Numbered from the stretch's first letter, positions 50,099 to 61,140 are shown. The stretch: 64,000 bases of DNA from Apteryx mantelli (GCF_036417845.1 NC_089978.1:163491962-163555961); one strand, 5' to 3'. Program-made: numbers and translations. The notes: generated by a model not told the origin, from the letters alone.

Positions 50099-50310
50099 GC
50101 ACAATCTTTGGAACAAAAGAATTAAAGGCAGAAATTTAAAGGAAAAAATACATATTCAAAGAACATAGTGAGGTATAAAAAAGTATTTTCTCTTTTGTTT
50201 TTTGTTTTTCCTCCTCATCTTGCTATAGAGTTCCTCTACTAGTAAATATTGCAATAGCCAGGCCTCATGAACTGGGGGGGCTGTCCCACTTGCAAGGGGC
50301 TCACGTCACT

Positions 50311-50355
50311 TCAGTAGGGGGCAAATCGGCTGTAGCCACCTCGGTATAAACTCGC
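50311..50355 (-). CDS. RBFOX2: RBFOX2 terminal coding exon
   Basis: The last 15 codons including stop read ASLYRGGYSRFAPY and then TGA at 50311-50313. The SRFAPY ending is diagnostic of the RBFOX family, and ASLYRGGYSRFAPY matches the RBFOX2 type. The acceptor is GTTTAATTTCTACAG directly before GCG. The exon joins the 73-nt exon in phase 0 (GTG|GCG) in the standard frame. In the alternative frame, used when the 40-nt exon is skipped, the same bases read RVYTEVATADLPPTEVT and stop at TGA 50301-50303, extending the coding part by 10 nt. The gene product is a nuclear RNA-binding splicing regulator that recognises (U)GCAUG. This C-terminal tail contacts other splicing factors and contributes to nuclear localisation in the family. 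Confidence 0.95.
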   Translation of the reverse strand, partial: ASLYRGGYSRFAPY

Positions 50356-51509
50356 CTGTAGAAATTAAACAAGAAAAGAAGTAGTTGTTAGGAAGTGAAC
50401 CAGGAAGAAACATTCAGGACAGTGCCCGAATGCTCGCAGAAGGACTGAGGGATGTGTCCTGGCACTGACTCACTGCCATCAGCATCTCTAAGAAGCAACA
50501 GAGCAAAGATTTTTGCCTGTAAAACCAAAGACATGGCTCAGGACATGCTCACAGCCAGCCACCTGGGGGTGAAGTTTGGCGAGTCCCAGTCAAAAGGATA
50601 CCAGAGATGATATTCATTAATCCAAACATCTGAGCCAGTTGTCTAGTCTGCCTTTATTAGACAGCAGAGACTGGCATGTCTAGGATGTTCTTCACCTCAC
50701 CCTAAGGTAGAGGTCTAAAATAGACATGATGACCTGGTATCCTAGTAATACCTGGTTTTGCTGCATTGACCTTAAAGGGAATCCACATGATGAGCTGAGA
50801 CTCAGAGATTCTACATTGCAGACATCTATATTTAGGCGTCTTTTTCGTTGAACATATTTGCATTCCAGTCTTTGTAGCAACAGAGGTATTGCATCAGCTA
50901 GAAGCAGATGGGCAAGCATGTGTTTTCAGCAAGCTACTCCACTCCCCTCTGATGCCAACATACTTCAGTCCTGCCCTTGTGTAACTACTACTGGAAGGCA
51001 GGATACCGCATCCTTCCACTATTGGAAGAAGGAACCAAGTAGAGCAGCATTGCTGCAAGATGTCATGAAAACAACTTATTCCTTAACTTCCAAGAATTAG
51101 TTTCTCAACATGCAACAGAGTCTTTAAAGTTAATGAAAATGGCAACAGAGGATGTCCTGCATCTCCAACCATTGCTGATTCTTGCTATAACCATCTCCTT
51201 GATACAGCTATACTGATTCACCACAACATTCTGGCTCCTGACACTTCCTGTCATCCTTCTCCCAGCTCCTTTGCAGCAGGATACACCAAGGCCAAGTGAT
51301 AACTGGTCTCCTACAGCCTGGCTCCTTTCCTAGTGTGCATAGACACAGACATAAATGCTGAGCAACTGGGTACCCAGCACTAGAGCTAAGGACCTCCTCC
51401 CTAAAGAAAAAAGTATTTGTGGATGAAGTTTCAGCACCTGATATGTAGTGAGCAGCTGTTCCCCATGCTGAGAATGAGAAACAGCAACGAAAAAGAAAAT
51501 CCCACTTAC
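50356..51509 (-). other. RBFOX2: RBFOX2 intron before the terminal exon (1154 nt)
   Basis: The donor GTAAGTGGG at 51509 and acceptor CTACAG at 50356 are both canonical. No further exon is recognised. One GCATG is present near 50543 on the transcript strand. Confidence 0.85.
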
Positions 51510-51582
51510 CACAGCGCCAACTCCGTAGCTAGCGGCAGGGGCAAGGGCATGGTAAGGATCTGCTGTGTACACCCTGCCATAA
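51510..51582 (-). CDS. RBFOX2: RBFOX2 73-nt exon (YGRVYTADPYHALAP)
   Basis: In the standard frame this exon encodes YGRVYTADPYHALAPAASYG and then VGAV, the penultimate part of the RBFOX2 tail. The TADPYHALAPAASYGVGAV wording separates RBFOX2 from RBFOX1, which has AADPYHH. The acceptor is CTCTTCAG and the donor is G|GTAAGTGGG. The first base completes a Gly codon begun in the 89-nt exon. The other frame is also open for all 73 bases and reads MAGCTQQILTMPLPLPLATE and then LAL. That frame connects in phase to the alternative frames of both flanking exons. Three GCATG motifs lie 100-190 nt upstream in the preceding intron. Confidence 0.96.
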
Positions 51583-51684
51583 CTGAAGAGGGGGAGAAAA
51601 GATAAAGAAAAAAAAAAGAAAAAAGAAAGTCACTTCAGAGGGGCAGAGAAGCAGCTGTTTGACCACAGGAAATGGGAGAAGCAG

Positions 51685-51776
51685 CATGCCCTTCTACACA
51701 CATGTATGCATACATACACACACATGCATTCAGACAGCCCCTCTAAAAAGATAATCTATGGGCATACTGCCATGCA
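51685..51776 (-). promoter_or_regulatory. RBFOX2: Cluster of three GCATG motifs upstream of the 73-nt exon
   Basis: On the transcript strand GCATG occurs at 51685-51689, 51723-51727 and 51771-51775. The last two are full TGCATG. They lie about 103, 141 and 189 nt before the exon. RBFOX proteins bind this motif, and sites upstream of an exon generally favour its skipping. Use here as an autoregulatory element is inferred. Confidence 0.55.
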
Positions 51777-52059
51777 TGAGACAGAGAATAGCCTGCAAGG
51801 AGGAACATTGCAGAAGCCATGATCTCAACCTGTAGGAAAGAGGCTGGCACTTTTGACATGATACTTAGTGCATCCCTTACCTTGAGTGAAGCAATTTGGA
51901 AGAGTGACTGCTGGTGTTAGCGCTACTGGCACGGTAACAGCTGCTAAATGGAAAGCAGTGAGGGATTCTCCAGAATGAGAAGGGAGTATAAACTTTAATG
52001 CTCTCACATGTGCTAGGATTAAAACGTGGGCTCACTGCACAGGAGACGAAAAATCTTAA

Positions 52060-52265
52060 GGCAAGCACTCTGATGATGATAATCCTTTGCATTTATACAG
52101 AGTTAAAGCATCTTGAAGTACTACATGAGCTGAGCAATTTTCACTTCACAGATGGGGAGAAAAATGCACCCAGTCATTAAATGACCTGCCCAGAGTCACA
52201 GACCAAGGAGCTGGCAATGCAAACCATGTCTCTTGGCTCTGAGGCCATAACCCCACTGCCTCCTT
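52060..52265 (+). mobile_element. MIR-type SINE relic in RBFOX2 intron
   Basis: This is a clear MIR order in sense orientation on the plus strand: TTTGCATTTATACAGAG, TTTTCACTTCACAGATGGGG, AAATGACCTGCCCAGAGTCA and a tail ending AACCCCACTGCCTCC. It is the best MIR match in the window. Confidence 0.7.
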
Positions 52266-52391
52266 TGGGTAAAGAATCACAAGGGTAAGGAAGAGACCAG
52301 GATTTGTGCCAGCTCACATATACCCAAGGCTAATACTACCCAGGAGCAGAGAGACAAATCGTGCATTCAAGTCTTTCCATGTTGGGTTGTG

Positions 52392-52410
52392 CATGCATGC
52401 GTGCACATGC
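52392..52410 (-). promoter_or_regulatory. RBFOX2: Three GCATG motifs downstream of the 89-nt exon
   Basis: On the transcript strand GCATG occurs at 52392-52396, 52396-52400 and 52406-52410, within 19 bases and starting about 117 nt after the donor site. Downstream RBFOX sites generally promote inclusion of the preceding exon. Function is inferred from motif and position. Confidence 0.55.
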
Positions 52411-52526
52411 GAGTGCAAGTAAGACAAAGAAACAGGGAAAGAAGAAGTAGTATTGTAATGGATCAATGCTCCTTGAATCCCTGAGCACAGCAAGCTAGTC
52501 CCCATGGGCACCTCCCCCTTACATAC

Positions 52527-52615
52527 CCATCGCTGTAAGCTGCTGCAGCGGCTGCAGCGGCCGTGGCTGCTGTTGCAGTAGCAGGCTGTGCATATCTGTA
52601 GGCTGCATATCCACC
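52527..52615 (-). CDS. RBFOX2: RBFOX2 89-nt exon (GGYAAYRYAQP and poly-Ala)
   Basis: In the standard frame it encodes GGYAAYRYAQPATATAAT, a run of eight Ala and YSD, ending with GG of a split Gly codon. This is the Ala/Tyr-rich low-complexity tail typical of RBFOX proteins. The acceptor is CTCTCCTGCAG and the donor is GG|GTATGTAAG. The same bases are fully open in a second frame reading VDMQPTDMHSLLLQQQPRP and on to LQQLTAM, a Gln/Leu/Pro-rich sequence also known from frame-shifted RBFOX isoforms. That frame is entered when the 40-nt exon is skipped. The exon is the most GC-rich part of the RBFOX2 section. Identity is certain; which frame dominates in which tissue cannot be told from DNA. Confidence 0.97.
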
Positions 52616-55600
52616 CTGCAGGAGAGAAGAGAACTGACTTTACAGATACCTGCCCACCCACACAGAGAAAAAAAACAACAACAAAAAAAAACCTCACACA
52701 CATCACAAGGAGAGGAAATGTTTCAAACTGCATCAGCTCCCATGTCACATCTATCACAAGCACTGCCCATTAACCCATGTATCTTCCATTGCTCTGAAGG
52801 GCTAGGGAGCCTCTCCCATTACCCTGTTTAGCAGAAGTAGTGAACTGAAGCAAGCCTGAGCATGGTTACGCTCCTGTAGGAAATTAAATTTGGCATGGAG
52901 GAAGAGAAAAACAGAAGAAAGCTGAAATCTTGTATCTAACATCATTTCTATGCCCCCTTCCTCTTATGCTGCAGAAATGAGAGGTGGGCACTTTTTCTGT
53001 CAAGTGTATATTTTAGAAAGGGAATCATTCAGAGAAACTCCTGCTTTTCTTTCTTTCTCTCTCTCTCTCTCTTTTTTTTTTTTAAGCCTGGGAGACCCAA
53101 AAGGCTGGAATTTCATTTGGCCCAGATACATAAAAGTATCAATAGCTAGAGAAGCCCAAAGTGATAAGGAAAAGGTGGTCAGAGAAGACAATCTCTGGTG
53201 GTCTCAGAGCTGCCAACAAGCAAAGTGACAGCAATACCAAACAGAATGTTCTCCCCTTCTTCCAGATAAGAAGGAAACAGGTTGGGGGAAATTAGGTCAC
53301 AGCAGTCGGTATCACTGCTGCATTTGTACCCATGCTACATCTGTATGAATAAAGGAAACACTTAAAATATGTTCACACTGATAAAAGGCAGTTACTAAAA
53401 ACATAGCTACAGCTGTGTTGGCAAAATGTGAATCCTGACCCAAAGGAAGACTTGCGAGTGTCCTACTGGAATTCCCACAAACAGCTCTGGGACAGATGAA
53501 TACCTGGTTCAAACACACAGCTTTGTACACCTCGCAATAATGAAAGACAGAGGCCTGCCCCCTCTCAGAATAGGGGCAAAGGCTGTGTGGCAGTCAGGAA
53601 AGAGAGCTTTGAAGTAGAGGTTAGATTTTTTTTTTTTTTTTTTTTAAACTCTGTGACTCTAAACACTTTCTGTTAACTCTACAGAAGGTGGGGGAAATGG
53701 TAAATGAACCATGGCTTTAATTTGCCAGAATCACCCAGGGCCATAAACAACATCAGAAAACTCCATATTGCTTCTGGCTTTTTTTTTTTTTTTTTTTTTT
53801 TTTGACATTTTAGCACTTGAAAGACCAGAAGGCAAACTTACACTCTTCACTTCCAGAATCAGCTCAGAATAACTCTATACTTCTTGTCTATAGGTACACA
53901 GAACCAAAAGATCTAAGAATACAAGACTGGGTCTACTACAGGACTCCATGTCTATTTAGCAGTGCTCAGTTTTGGACCAGTTAGATTTTAAAATAGAAGG
54001 AATGGCTTTAACTTCATTTTGACTGCCTTGGTGGAACCCATCCTCATGAAGGGTAACACACTACTGAAAGCGCCTGATGATGAAGTCCTGCTCTGGAGTA
54101 GAGGAACCTACAGAACTTTCAATCTTCTAGTTATCGAAAGAGAGAGTAACACAAATCTTCATCTCTGAAACATCACCACACTGCCTGAAAGAGATGTTGC
54201 ACCAGAGTTTTGTCCCTCCTATTCTTACCTAGCTTCAATCCCTGCATTTCAGACCAATGGTTTGGGAGGGTTTAGTTTGTTTTTAGTATGATATCATCAT
54301 GCCACAATTACCGCCACCTCCAAAACATGACAGAGAGAAGATGAACAAGATGCAACCTTAATTCAAATCAAACTCTTCATCAGCAAATTCAAACAAAACT
54401 TCATACCAATGCTGTTGCAGTTCTTCCTTAAGTTTTTAAGCTTCCCAAAGTCTTGATGTGGTCTATCACTTGGGCATGAAATAAATACATTTTGCACCTG
54501 GCACTATCCTATGCAGGGCAGACTGCTTTATCACATGCCCAGATTCCCACTCTGCCTCACTCTTATCAGCCACATTTGAGATCAAAGCCATATTAAATGC
54601 GACTGACATATACTCTAAACATGACAGCAAGATGCAGTTTGAAACCAGAAAGGGTTATCATGTAATTTTCTTTTAACTTATGTTTCTTGTAAAGGAAAAT
54701 AAAAAAAAAAAAGAAAAGAAAAGAAGGGTTGGAATCAGGTGTGGGAAGGGGAATGGCGTAACATTTATTAATCAAAATTAAAAACTAAGCATGCTGACAT
54801 CTGGAGCTAGAACAACCAGCAAAGTCACCACGTTCAGACTCATATTGGCTAGTTCTATCCATCCCAGCATTCTCTTGGGACAGCAGTTCGCCCTAGGCTC
54901 TACCACAAGCTCAGTGAAGTACACAGCCTCAAGTACTAGAGCGTGCAGCCACAACAACCTGCTATTACGGAAACAGTCAGTCACCACTGGAGTTAACATT
55001 CCAACCTTAATGATCCCCACAGCCTCCCTCCCTCACCCCCCAAAATGGCTCCCACCCTAACCCTGTCCCACACCACAATGTTAATAATTATAACAAGCAA
55101 TAACCCATCTGTTATATCAGAGAAGGGAACAGAGACTCCACTGAGAGATTTAGAGCGGGATGTTAACATTTCTTCAGTCAACTGCACAACAAACAAAAAC
55201 AGGAGAAATAATTCATTGGAGAAATGAAGTTAAGAAATAGCTGACATCTGTATTGCTTTTTACCATGCACTGATGCAAAATTGAAACTACTGTTGACTTA
55301 AAAAAATGTCACAGGATATAGGTACACACACACAGGCAGACCCGCTCAGTCCAAAGCAGTCTGCAAATTCTACTTGTGTGCACTTTAAATAAAATCAAAA
55401 ATAGGGATTATAATGGCCATGGTACTTTCCTGTCATAGGAGCAATGAGTGTGGACAGCTTGGGGAATTCTGACAGAGGGATGTATTTAGCACGACCAACA
55501 GGTCCAAATACACCAAAACAGGGTGAAGGAGAGAGAAGGAAAGTTGCAACTATTACTCCTTTTTTTTTTTTTTTTGGTCATAAATGCTTTCAGCAAGCTC

Positions 55601-58600
55601 TGGGAACCATACAGAGCAAAGGTGATGCTGTGCTGATTGCCTTACCCAGCAGACGCTCCTGTTCTCCATAACCCAGGACCCACATATAATTTCATCAATG
55701 CATCTAAAACCCTACTCAGCTTGTCCAATGCACCAGTATTTCCTCCTGCTATTCTTGTTCACACACAACTATCTGGAATGCAAAGCTCACCCACTACCTC
55801 AGCTACAAGGCCCTATCACCCCTAGTGACTTCTGATGCCACTCACTTCAGGTACTGTAGGAAATATAACTGTATCAGAGTAGAGCATCTTCAAATAAACA
55901 TGAGCATTCATGTTTCCCAATAAAAGAAAACAAAAAAAAACAACAAAAAAAAGCCCTTGTTAGCTGCACCACACTCCTCCAGTGCTACAGCCAGACTGCA
56001 ACAGAAGACACCATCGAGTGGCATAGTCCCTGAAACCCAGGAAAGCCATGCAAACTCCCACTCCATTTAAGTGAAGGGATTCCACAGTGACAGGTTTACC
56101 CATCTAAGTTCAGTTTTTAAAATTTTTAGCTTTGCCTCAGAAGAAATGAGCGTGTCTGAGCTTCTTGTGAAGATGTTATATCAGAGACACCTCTATCAAT
56201 GAGACAGTTCAAACACTGCCTTGAGGAGGAAATAGGGAAACTAAGGAAAAGGCTAATGAATTTTTACCAGGCAATAATAAGCAATCAAAATGACTGCCTA
56301 AATCAAGATCAGTTCTCTCCAGTACAGTCTTTTGGATTGTTTGGGGAGAAAATGAGATGAATACAGCACTAAATGCTGCTTATTTTAATTCTATTTCTCT
56401 TGATACATTGCCATTATTGTCAGGGCTGTGTTGAGCCCCTTTTCCCGTGTTAATGTCTAGAGAGGCTAAGAGGCTGAACCTACAGATCTTGTTTGCCAAA
56501 CAACTGGATTTGCTCAGGTGTTCACAAAACCCCAAATTTCAAATTACTCTTCTGTGATGTTATCCTTGGCTCAGCAACAGAAGGAGGCAACAAAATACAT
56601 TTTTAATTCCTTCTTTAACATTAAAGGCTAAAGAATGTTTTGTTAATGTTTTTCAATATTGTGTTATTTCAGGAAGAATAGGACAAACATGGCAAAACAA
56701 CATATATGGGAAGCTGCAATCCCAACTAAAGCAGCATTCCAATTACTGGAGATGTTAACATAGAAAAATGAGCACTTTAAGACTATGCAGTTCAGCTCAA
56801 AGTAAGTCCATCTTCTCTTCCACTCTTCAGGTCCATATTAGGTGATCAATCCAATGAGAACATGAAGAAATCCAAAACTACATCTCACTATTTCAGTGTA
56901 TCCTACAGTCATAAGCCTCCCTTTTCTTCTTTCCTTGCTGCCTTAGGCACACAAAGTGTGTTGCTGGTGTTTTTTACTTGGAAGAGCTTTTATCCCACTA
57001 GGACACAGGCATTTCCATGCCCTTGGAAAAATGTATAATTCCTAGTACTAGTTATATACTTTTGGCTGCCTGATAGATTTAGGCAGGGATCCCAATTTTA
57101 GGATTGTTTATTTATCAGACCTAGAATGTGTCTTTTCCACCCCAAAACTGCCCTATAACATAAGTTTAGAAGCAGAAAGGGCTAGAACTGTTTCCAATAT
57201 TTCTGTATTAGAAGGGTGGCATACGTGCACCAGGAATGAGCATGAATGAATTAAAAGAGGTGACAGGACAACAGTGTCCATTGCAGCAGGTGCTTCTACA
57301 TGGTAATGGGACAAGCATGACCTTGTTAACCCTTCCATTGAATTTTTTTTGTTTTGTTTTATTTTTTTAAATGAAATGCCACTCGGTGTGAAATCTGGAC
57401 GCATGTCACCCTGCCACAGCAGGGGCTTTGATCACACATGAGTCTGCACTACCCTAAAAAAGCCTCTGTTCCCATCTCTAATGTGGTGCTGGAATGGTTA
57501 GTATAATTCAGTTTTTTCCACTGCAATCCACAATCTGATTGGTTGGCAGGTCACACTGGCACTCCTACCTGAGGTATTTTAGCGCTAATGATTGGTTCCT
57601 GTAAGACTATTCTATAACAGAACACAGGAAGAGCAGTTCAAAAAAACACAGCTGTGGAAAGAAACAATCATACAAACAGCCCACGGTGGGGCTCACCAGC
57701 CTTTTCTTTCCAGTGGATGCAAGCACGCTTTTCACAGGCAGGAGTGGTCTTCGCACAGGTGGCTTTTACCCCAGATTGACCCCATTGTAGGAGAAAGATA
57801 ACCTTCTTACGATGCAAAATGGAACTGTAATCTCCCAAAGCCCTCTGCATCCTGGGGCAGGTTGTTTTATAAATTCAGGTATCTTGCCAGAGTGGAATGC
57901 ATCCAACAAGAGATGGAATGCCTTTTTCATAGAAGAAATAGCTAGCAGGATGGTTGCCCCAGGAAAGAAAAAAGGAGTGAGGAAGAGGAGGAGGAAGAGG
58001 AAAATGAGAAATCAGTGTATAATACTTCTGTGGAAAAAGCAGCCCAAACTTGGGACACTTCCCTTTCAACCTGCCTACCACTAACTACACCCTGCCAGCT
58101 CAGGGTCCTTTTTAGCCTTTCCTCAACACAATCCCACTGACTCAGAAGAACTAAGGGAACCTCAGTTTAACTTTCCCCCTAACCACACCACAGGTAGAAA
58201 TATCATAGCTGAAGAATCCTTTGCCATCACTTCTATACTCTGAACAATCCTTTTGCAGCAATCAGTTGAATGTAAGCACTACAGTGAACACCACAAATCA
58301 GTGGAGTATAGGGCAGCTGCACTCATTCAAATTGTTTGGAAAGTTAACTTCATGTAGGATTGAAATTACTTTTTTCTGAGCTATATTTGAGATCTCTGGG
58401 CAACAATAATATAGCAAAAAGCACATCTCATCTACCTTGAGGAAGGCCCTATTCTGTAGTCCTGCTTTTTCACGATGAGACCCGAACCACAGAAAGCAAA
58501 GTGTTCAGAAGTTCATCTAATGGTTCTAGCCTGATTTTGGGCCTTGGTTTCATTATAAACAATGCTACTGCAGTGCAGTTAAAAGTGACTATGGGGATTT

Positions 58601-60216
58601 CTTCATTACTGAAGCTTCTGTCCTTAAAACATGTTAAATAAGCCTCTCCCCTCCATGAGCAGTGGAAGCTCTGAAGGAGTTTTCTGAAAATAAATAGGGA
58701 ATAACCCTGGCCAATCTTCCCTTTCAACAAGATAGCCTCTTACATGCCATACTCGCAGAGAAGAGACACTAAGTGTAAGGCATTGCCCATTTGCTTGTTC
58801 ACTTGCTGTAGCAAACTCAGTGGTCTGTAATGACTAACGTTTTAGGAGTGAGGCAAGAAAACCCAGAACTCTTTAGTAGTCCTTGACCAAGTTTTATAAA
58901 GGAGCACTTGACCAGGCATATCAATTTTTAGAGGAATGAGCACACAATAGTATATGTAAGAATGAAGAAATGCACCCAGTATCTCTATGTTTAGAGAGTA
59001 TGCTTTCCAACCACTGTAACTGGGTTGGGAAAAGTGTCTTTACAAGACCTGATTCTTCACATAGAGTTAGTTTTTGCATTTCTATGACCTATCCATTATC
59101 TGGAATCTAACCCCCAGGGTCCTCTTTCTAAATATCAGAAGTACCATCTTTAAAACAGTGTGGACATGAAATCCATGCTGATAACTGTGGCACTATCCAA
59201 TATAAAATTTCTCCAGCTCCAAAGAGGTAACACCTATTATCCTGTGAAAGGGAACTTTGCTAGAGCTATGCAGTCCACAAGTTGCGATGGCAGTAGTGGA
59301 TCTGAACATTTTGGCTTTGAAGATCATATTGTTATTATAGTTGTTCTACAGCAACTCTCCACTGGAAAGAGAAGTGCCTTTTTTAGTAGCCACTCAGAAG
59401 CCCTCGATCCACACCTACGTATACAGATGCTCTGAAGATTCACAACACAGATTGGCTGTGCAGCCACAGGACAGAAACAAAGTCTTCTGCAGTATTAGAG
59501 AGAATTCCCAGACAGGAGAAGCCTGCTGACTTTTCTAACTGAACATCCCCATACATTTCTACTTTACAATTCCCTAAAGGACAAGAATCTAGTCTATTTA
59601 GGTGCCATTTTTACTAGCAAAATGAGACATCAGTTTTCTCTCCAACATCTCAGTCTCTATTTTTAGTCAGTCCCAGTGTCTTCCCCAAGGGATAATCTCT
59701 GTATCCCAGTGGCACATGAACATATGTAAACACAAAACTCACTCAGTTTAGTGTGGGCTGCACAAATCAAACCTGAAAGGGCCCCAAGAGGGGAGAAAAA
59801 GGGGAGGGTGGAGGGGGAGGAGGAAAGGGAAGGTCTGAGGCTAAACCAGTCCTGTTATTTTTATATCCAAATTATGTAAATGAGAGAAGTGTTGAGAGAA
59901 ATTTTAATTTGCTAATCATCTCTCAGGTTGATTAGTAGCAGTGTGCATGTGGGGGAGAGGACACCCAGTAAACTGACCCTGGCAATGATCAGGAAACCCA
60001 AAGGCTTAGGTCTTGCACCCAGGGGCAAGCGCAGTGACAGAGAAGCATGCTTGCATTCCTAAATATATAAATATATATATCCACAAGGAAGAAGAAAATT
60101 AAAAGTAAATGATATTTAAAAAAAAACAACCAAACCAAACAAACCAAAAAAAAAAAAAAAAAAAAGGCTGGCTTGTCAGGGGTTGGGGATGAGAAGGCTC
60201 CGGTGTGTGTACTTAC
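52616..60216 (-). other. RBFOX2: RBFOX2 intron between 40-nt and 89-nt exons (7601 nt)
   Basis: The intron is bounded by GTAAGT after the 40-nt exon and CTGCAG before the 89-nt exon. It contains two T runs (53626-53645, 53779-53803) and AT-rich DNA. I searched by eye for the alternative muscle-type exon of the family (a 43-nt exon that replaces the 40-nt exon and encodes a VVYQEPVYG-like peptide) and did not find it. No other gene is seen. Confidence 0.8.
60046..60165 (-). promoter_or_regulatory. RBFOX2: U-rich tract and GCATG downstream of the 40-nt exon
   Basis: On the transcript strand a run of 20 U begins about 51 nt after the donor site and continues as U/G-rich sequence. A GCATG lies at 60046-60050, about 167 nt after the exon. 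U-rich DNA just past a donor can recruit TIA1-type proteins and aid exon definition. Role inferred. Confidence 0.4.
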
Positions 60217-60256
60217 ATAGAGGTCAGCACCGTAAAATCCGTCCTGGTAAACCACA
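60217..60256 (-). CDS. RBFOX2: RBFOX2 40-nt exon (VVYQDGFYGADLY), likely cassette exon
   Basis: This 40-nt exon encodes VVYQDGFYGADLY after one base that completes a Gly codon. The acceptor is TTTTCTGCAG and the donor is TAT|GTAAGT. The peptide matches the alternatively spliced 40-nt exon of the vertebrate RBFOX family (often called B40, brain-type). Because 40 is not a multiple of three, its use decides the frame of every following exon. Included, the tail ends SRFAPY; skipped, the tail switches to the Gln/Leu/Pro-rich frame. The upstream intron end is very U-rich with several interrupting G bases, and GCATG motifs lie on both sides. The exon before it is outside the window. Confidence 0.95.
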
Positions 60257-60342
60257 CTGCAGAAAATCCACACAAAAACAAAAAAAAACAAAAACAAAAA
60301 ACAAAAGAACAGAAAACACATTCCGGTTATTGAGGACGGCAG

Positions 60343-60474
60343 CATGCACATGCGTTTTACACAGGCAGGTGATGTATGAATCCACAACCTGGGCTTTTGG
60401 CAGGAGCAAATCAGCAAGAGAATGTGTGTGCGCACGCACGCTAGACAGCTCCAAGTCATCTTCCATGGCATGCA
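60343..60474 (-). promoter_or_regulatory. RBFOX2: Three GCATG motifs upstream of the 40-nt exon
   Basis: On the transcript strand GCATG occurs at 60343-60347 (TGCATG), 60349-60353 and 60469-60473 (TGCATG), about 87-217 nt before the exon. Upstream RBFOX sites usually repress the exon, which here would switch the tail to the alternative frame. Function is inferred. Confidence 0.5.
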
Positions 60475-61009
60475 AAGGGGGAAGGGGGTGGGAAGAGAGG
60501 GAGACAGTATGCAAAGGAGAGAGGGAGGGAACAACCATGTTGTACAGTAAAAATAGACTCAAAAAAGATCTGATGTCCTGAAGAAGAGAAACAAGGGTTT
60601 AGAAACCTCCACTCTGGTTATTCTCCTGGAATTATTTTAGTTACCCCCTAAACACATGGAAACACTGGTTTCATGAAGCGGGCTTCGGGAATCTAAAAGC
60701 CCCTCAGAAGGAATCCCACAGGGACTGGAATCACCTATGTCAGAAGCATATGTCAGAGTGATGTGTACAATTACATATTTCGAGTTTCACAGGGCTGCAT
60801 GACTTTGTTTCTGACATCCATACATCACCTGCTTTTACCCTGCACATTAGACATGCGATAAGATTTGGCTGATCACACAAGCATGCAAAGTATTATTATT
60901 CAGCATCTTAAAGAATCGATGCAACACCTCAGGAAAACAAGTCAATCAATTCTGATCAAAGTAAACACAGAGAAATGTAATTAAAAAGAAAAAAACCAAA
61001 ACTACCCAC

Positions 61010-61140
61010 AATGCATTGCTTTCACAAGCAGAGATAATGAGCTAAAAAGGTTAGGTGACTGGTCCAAGGTCCAAGAATTGAAAGGTGCAGGGGGAGTCCC
61101 TGGTAGTAACGACATATTCCATAGCACAGAGGAGCAACTG
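61010..61140 (+). mobile_element. MIR-like relic in RBFOX2 intron
   Basis: CAGAGATAATGAGCTAAAAA then GGTTAGGTGACTGGTCCAAG and GTCCAAGAATTGAAAGGTGC parallels the MIR 'gaggttaagtgacttgcccaaggtcacacag' segment in sense orientation on the plus strand. It is diverged. Confidence 0.45.

Larger units (their letters stand above)
43970..50310 (-). other. RBFOX2: RBFOX2 3' untranslated region (predicted, about 6.3 kb)
   Basis: This runs from after the RBFOX2 stop codon to the predicted poly(A) site. A 3' UTR of several kb is in line with what I recall for mammalian RBFOX2. The right boundary is exact. The left is inferred from the AATAAA at 43986-43991, and earlier AATAAA hexamers on the minus strand near 45870, 46410 and 46996 could give shorter forms. 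The first few hundred bases, including a U-rich element (50045-50098), look low in repeats. Further on are a MIR relic, a pair of related segments (45681-45822 and 46761-46896) and an A run (44635-44657; U run in the RNA). Short plus-strand frames here, including a 211-codon one at 45318-45953, show no domain. Confidence 0.55.
51583..52526 (-). other. RBFOX2: RBFOX2 intron between 89-nt and 73-nt exons (944 nt)
   Basis: The donor is GTATGTAAG after the 89-nt exon and the acceptor is CTCTTCAG. The intron holds a MIR relic (52060-52265) and two groups of GCATG, one near each end. Confidence 0.9.

Noticed and set aside
59989-60534. 181-codon minus-strand open frame with hydrophobic Phe/Leu-rich content
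   Set aside because: It is a read-through of the 40-nt RBFOX2 exon and the flanking U-rich intron. The Phe run comes from poly-T, not from a membrane protein.
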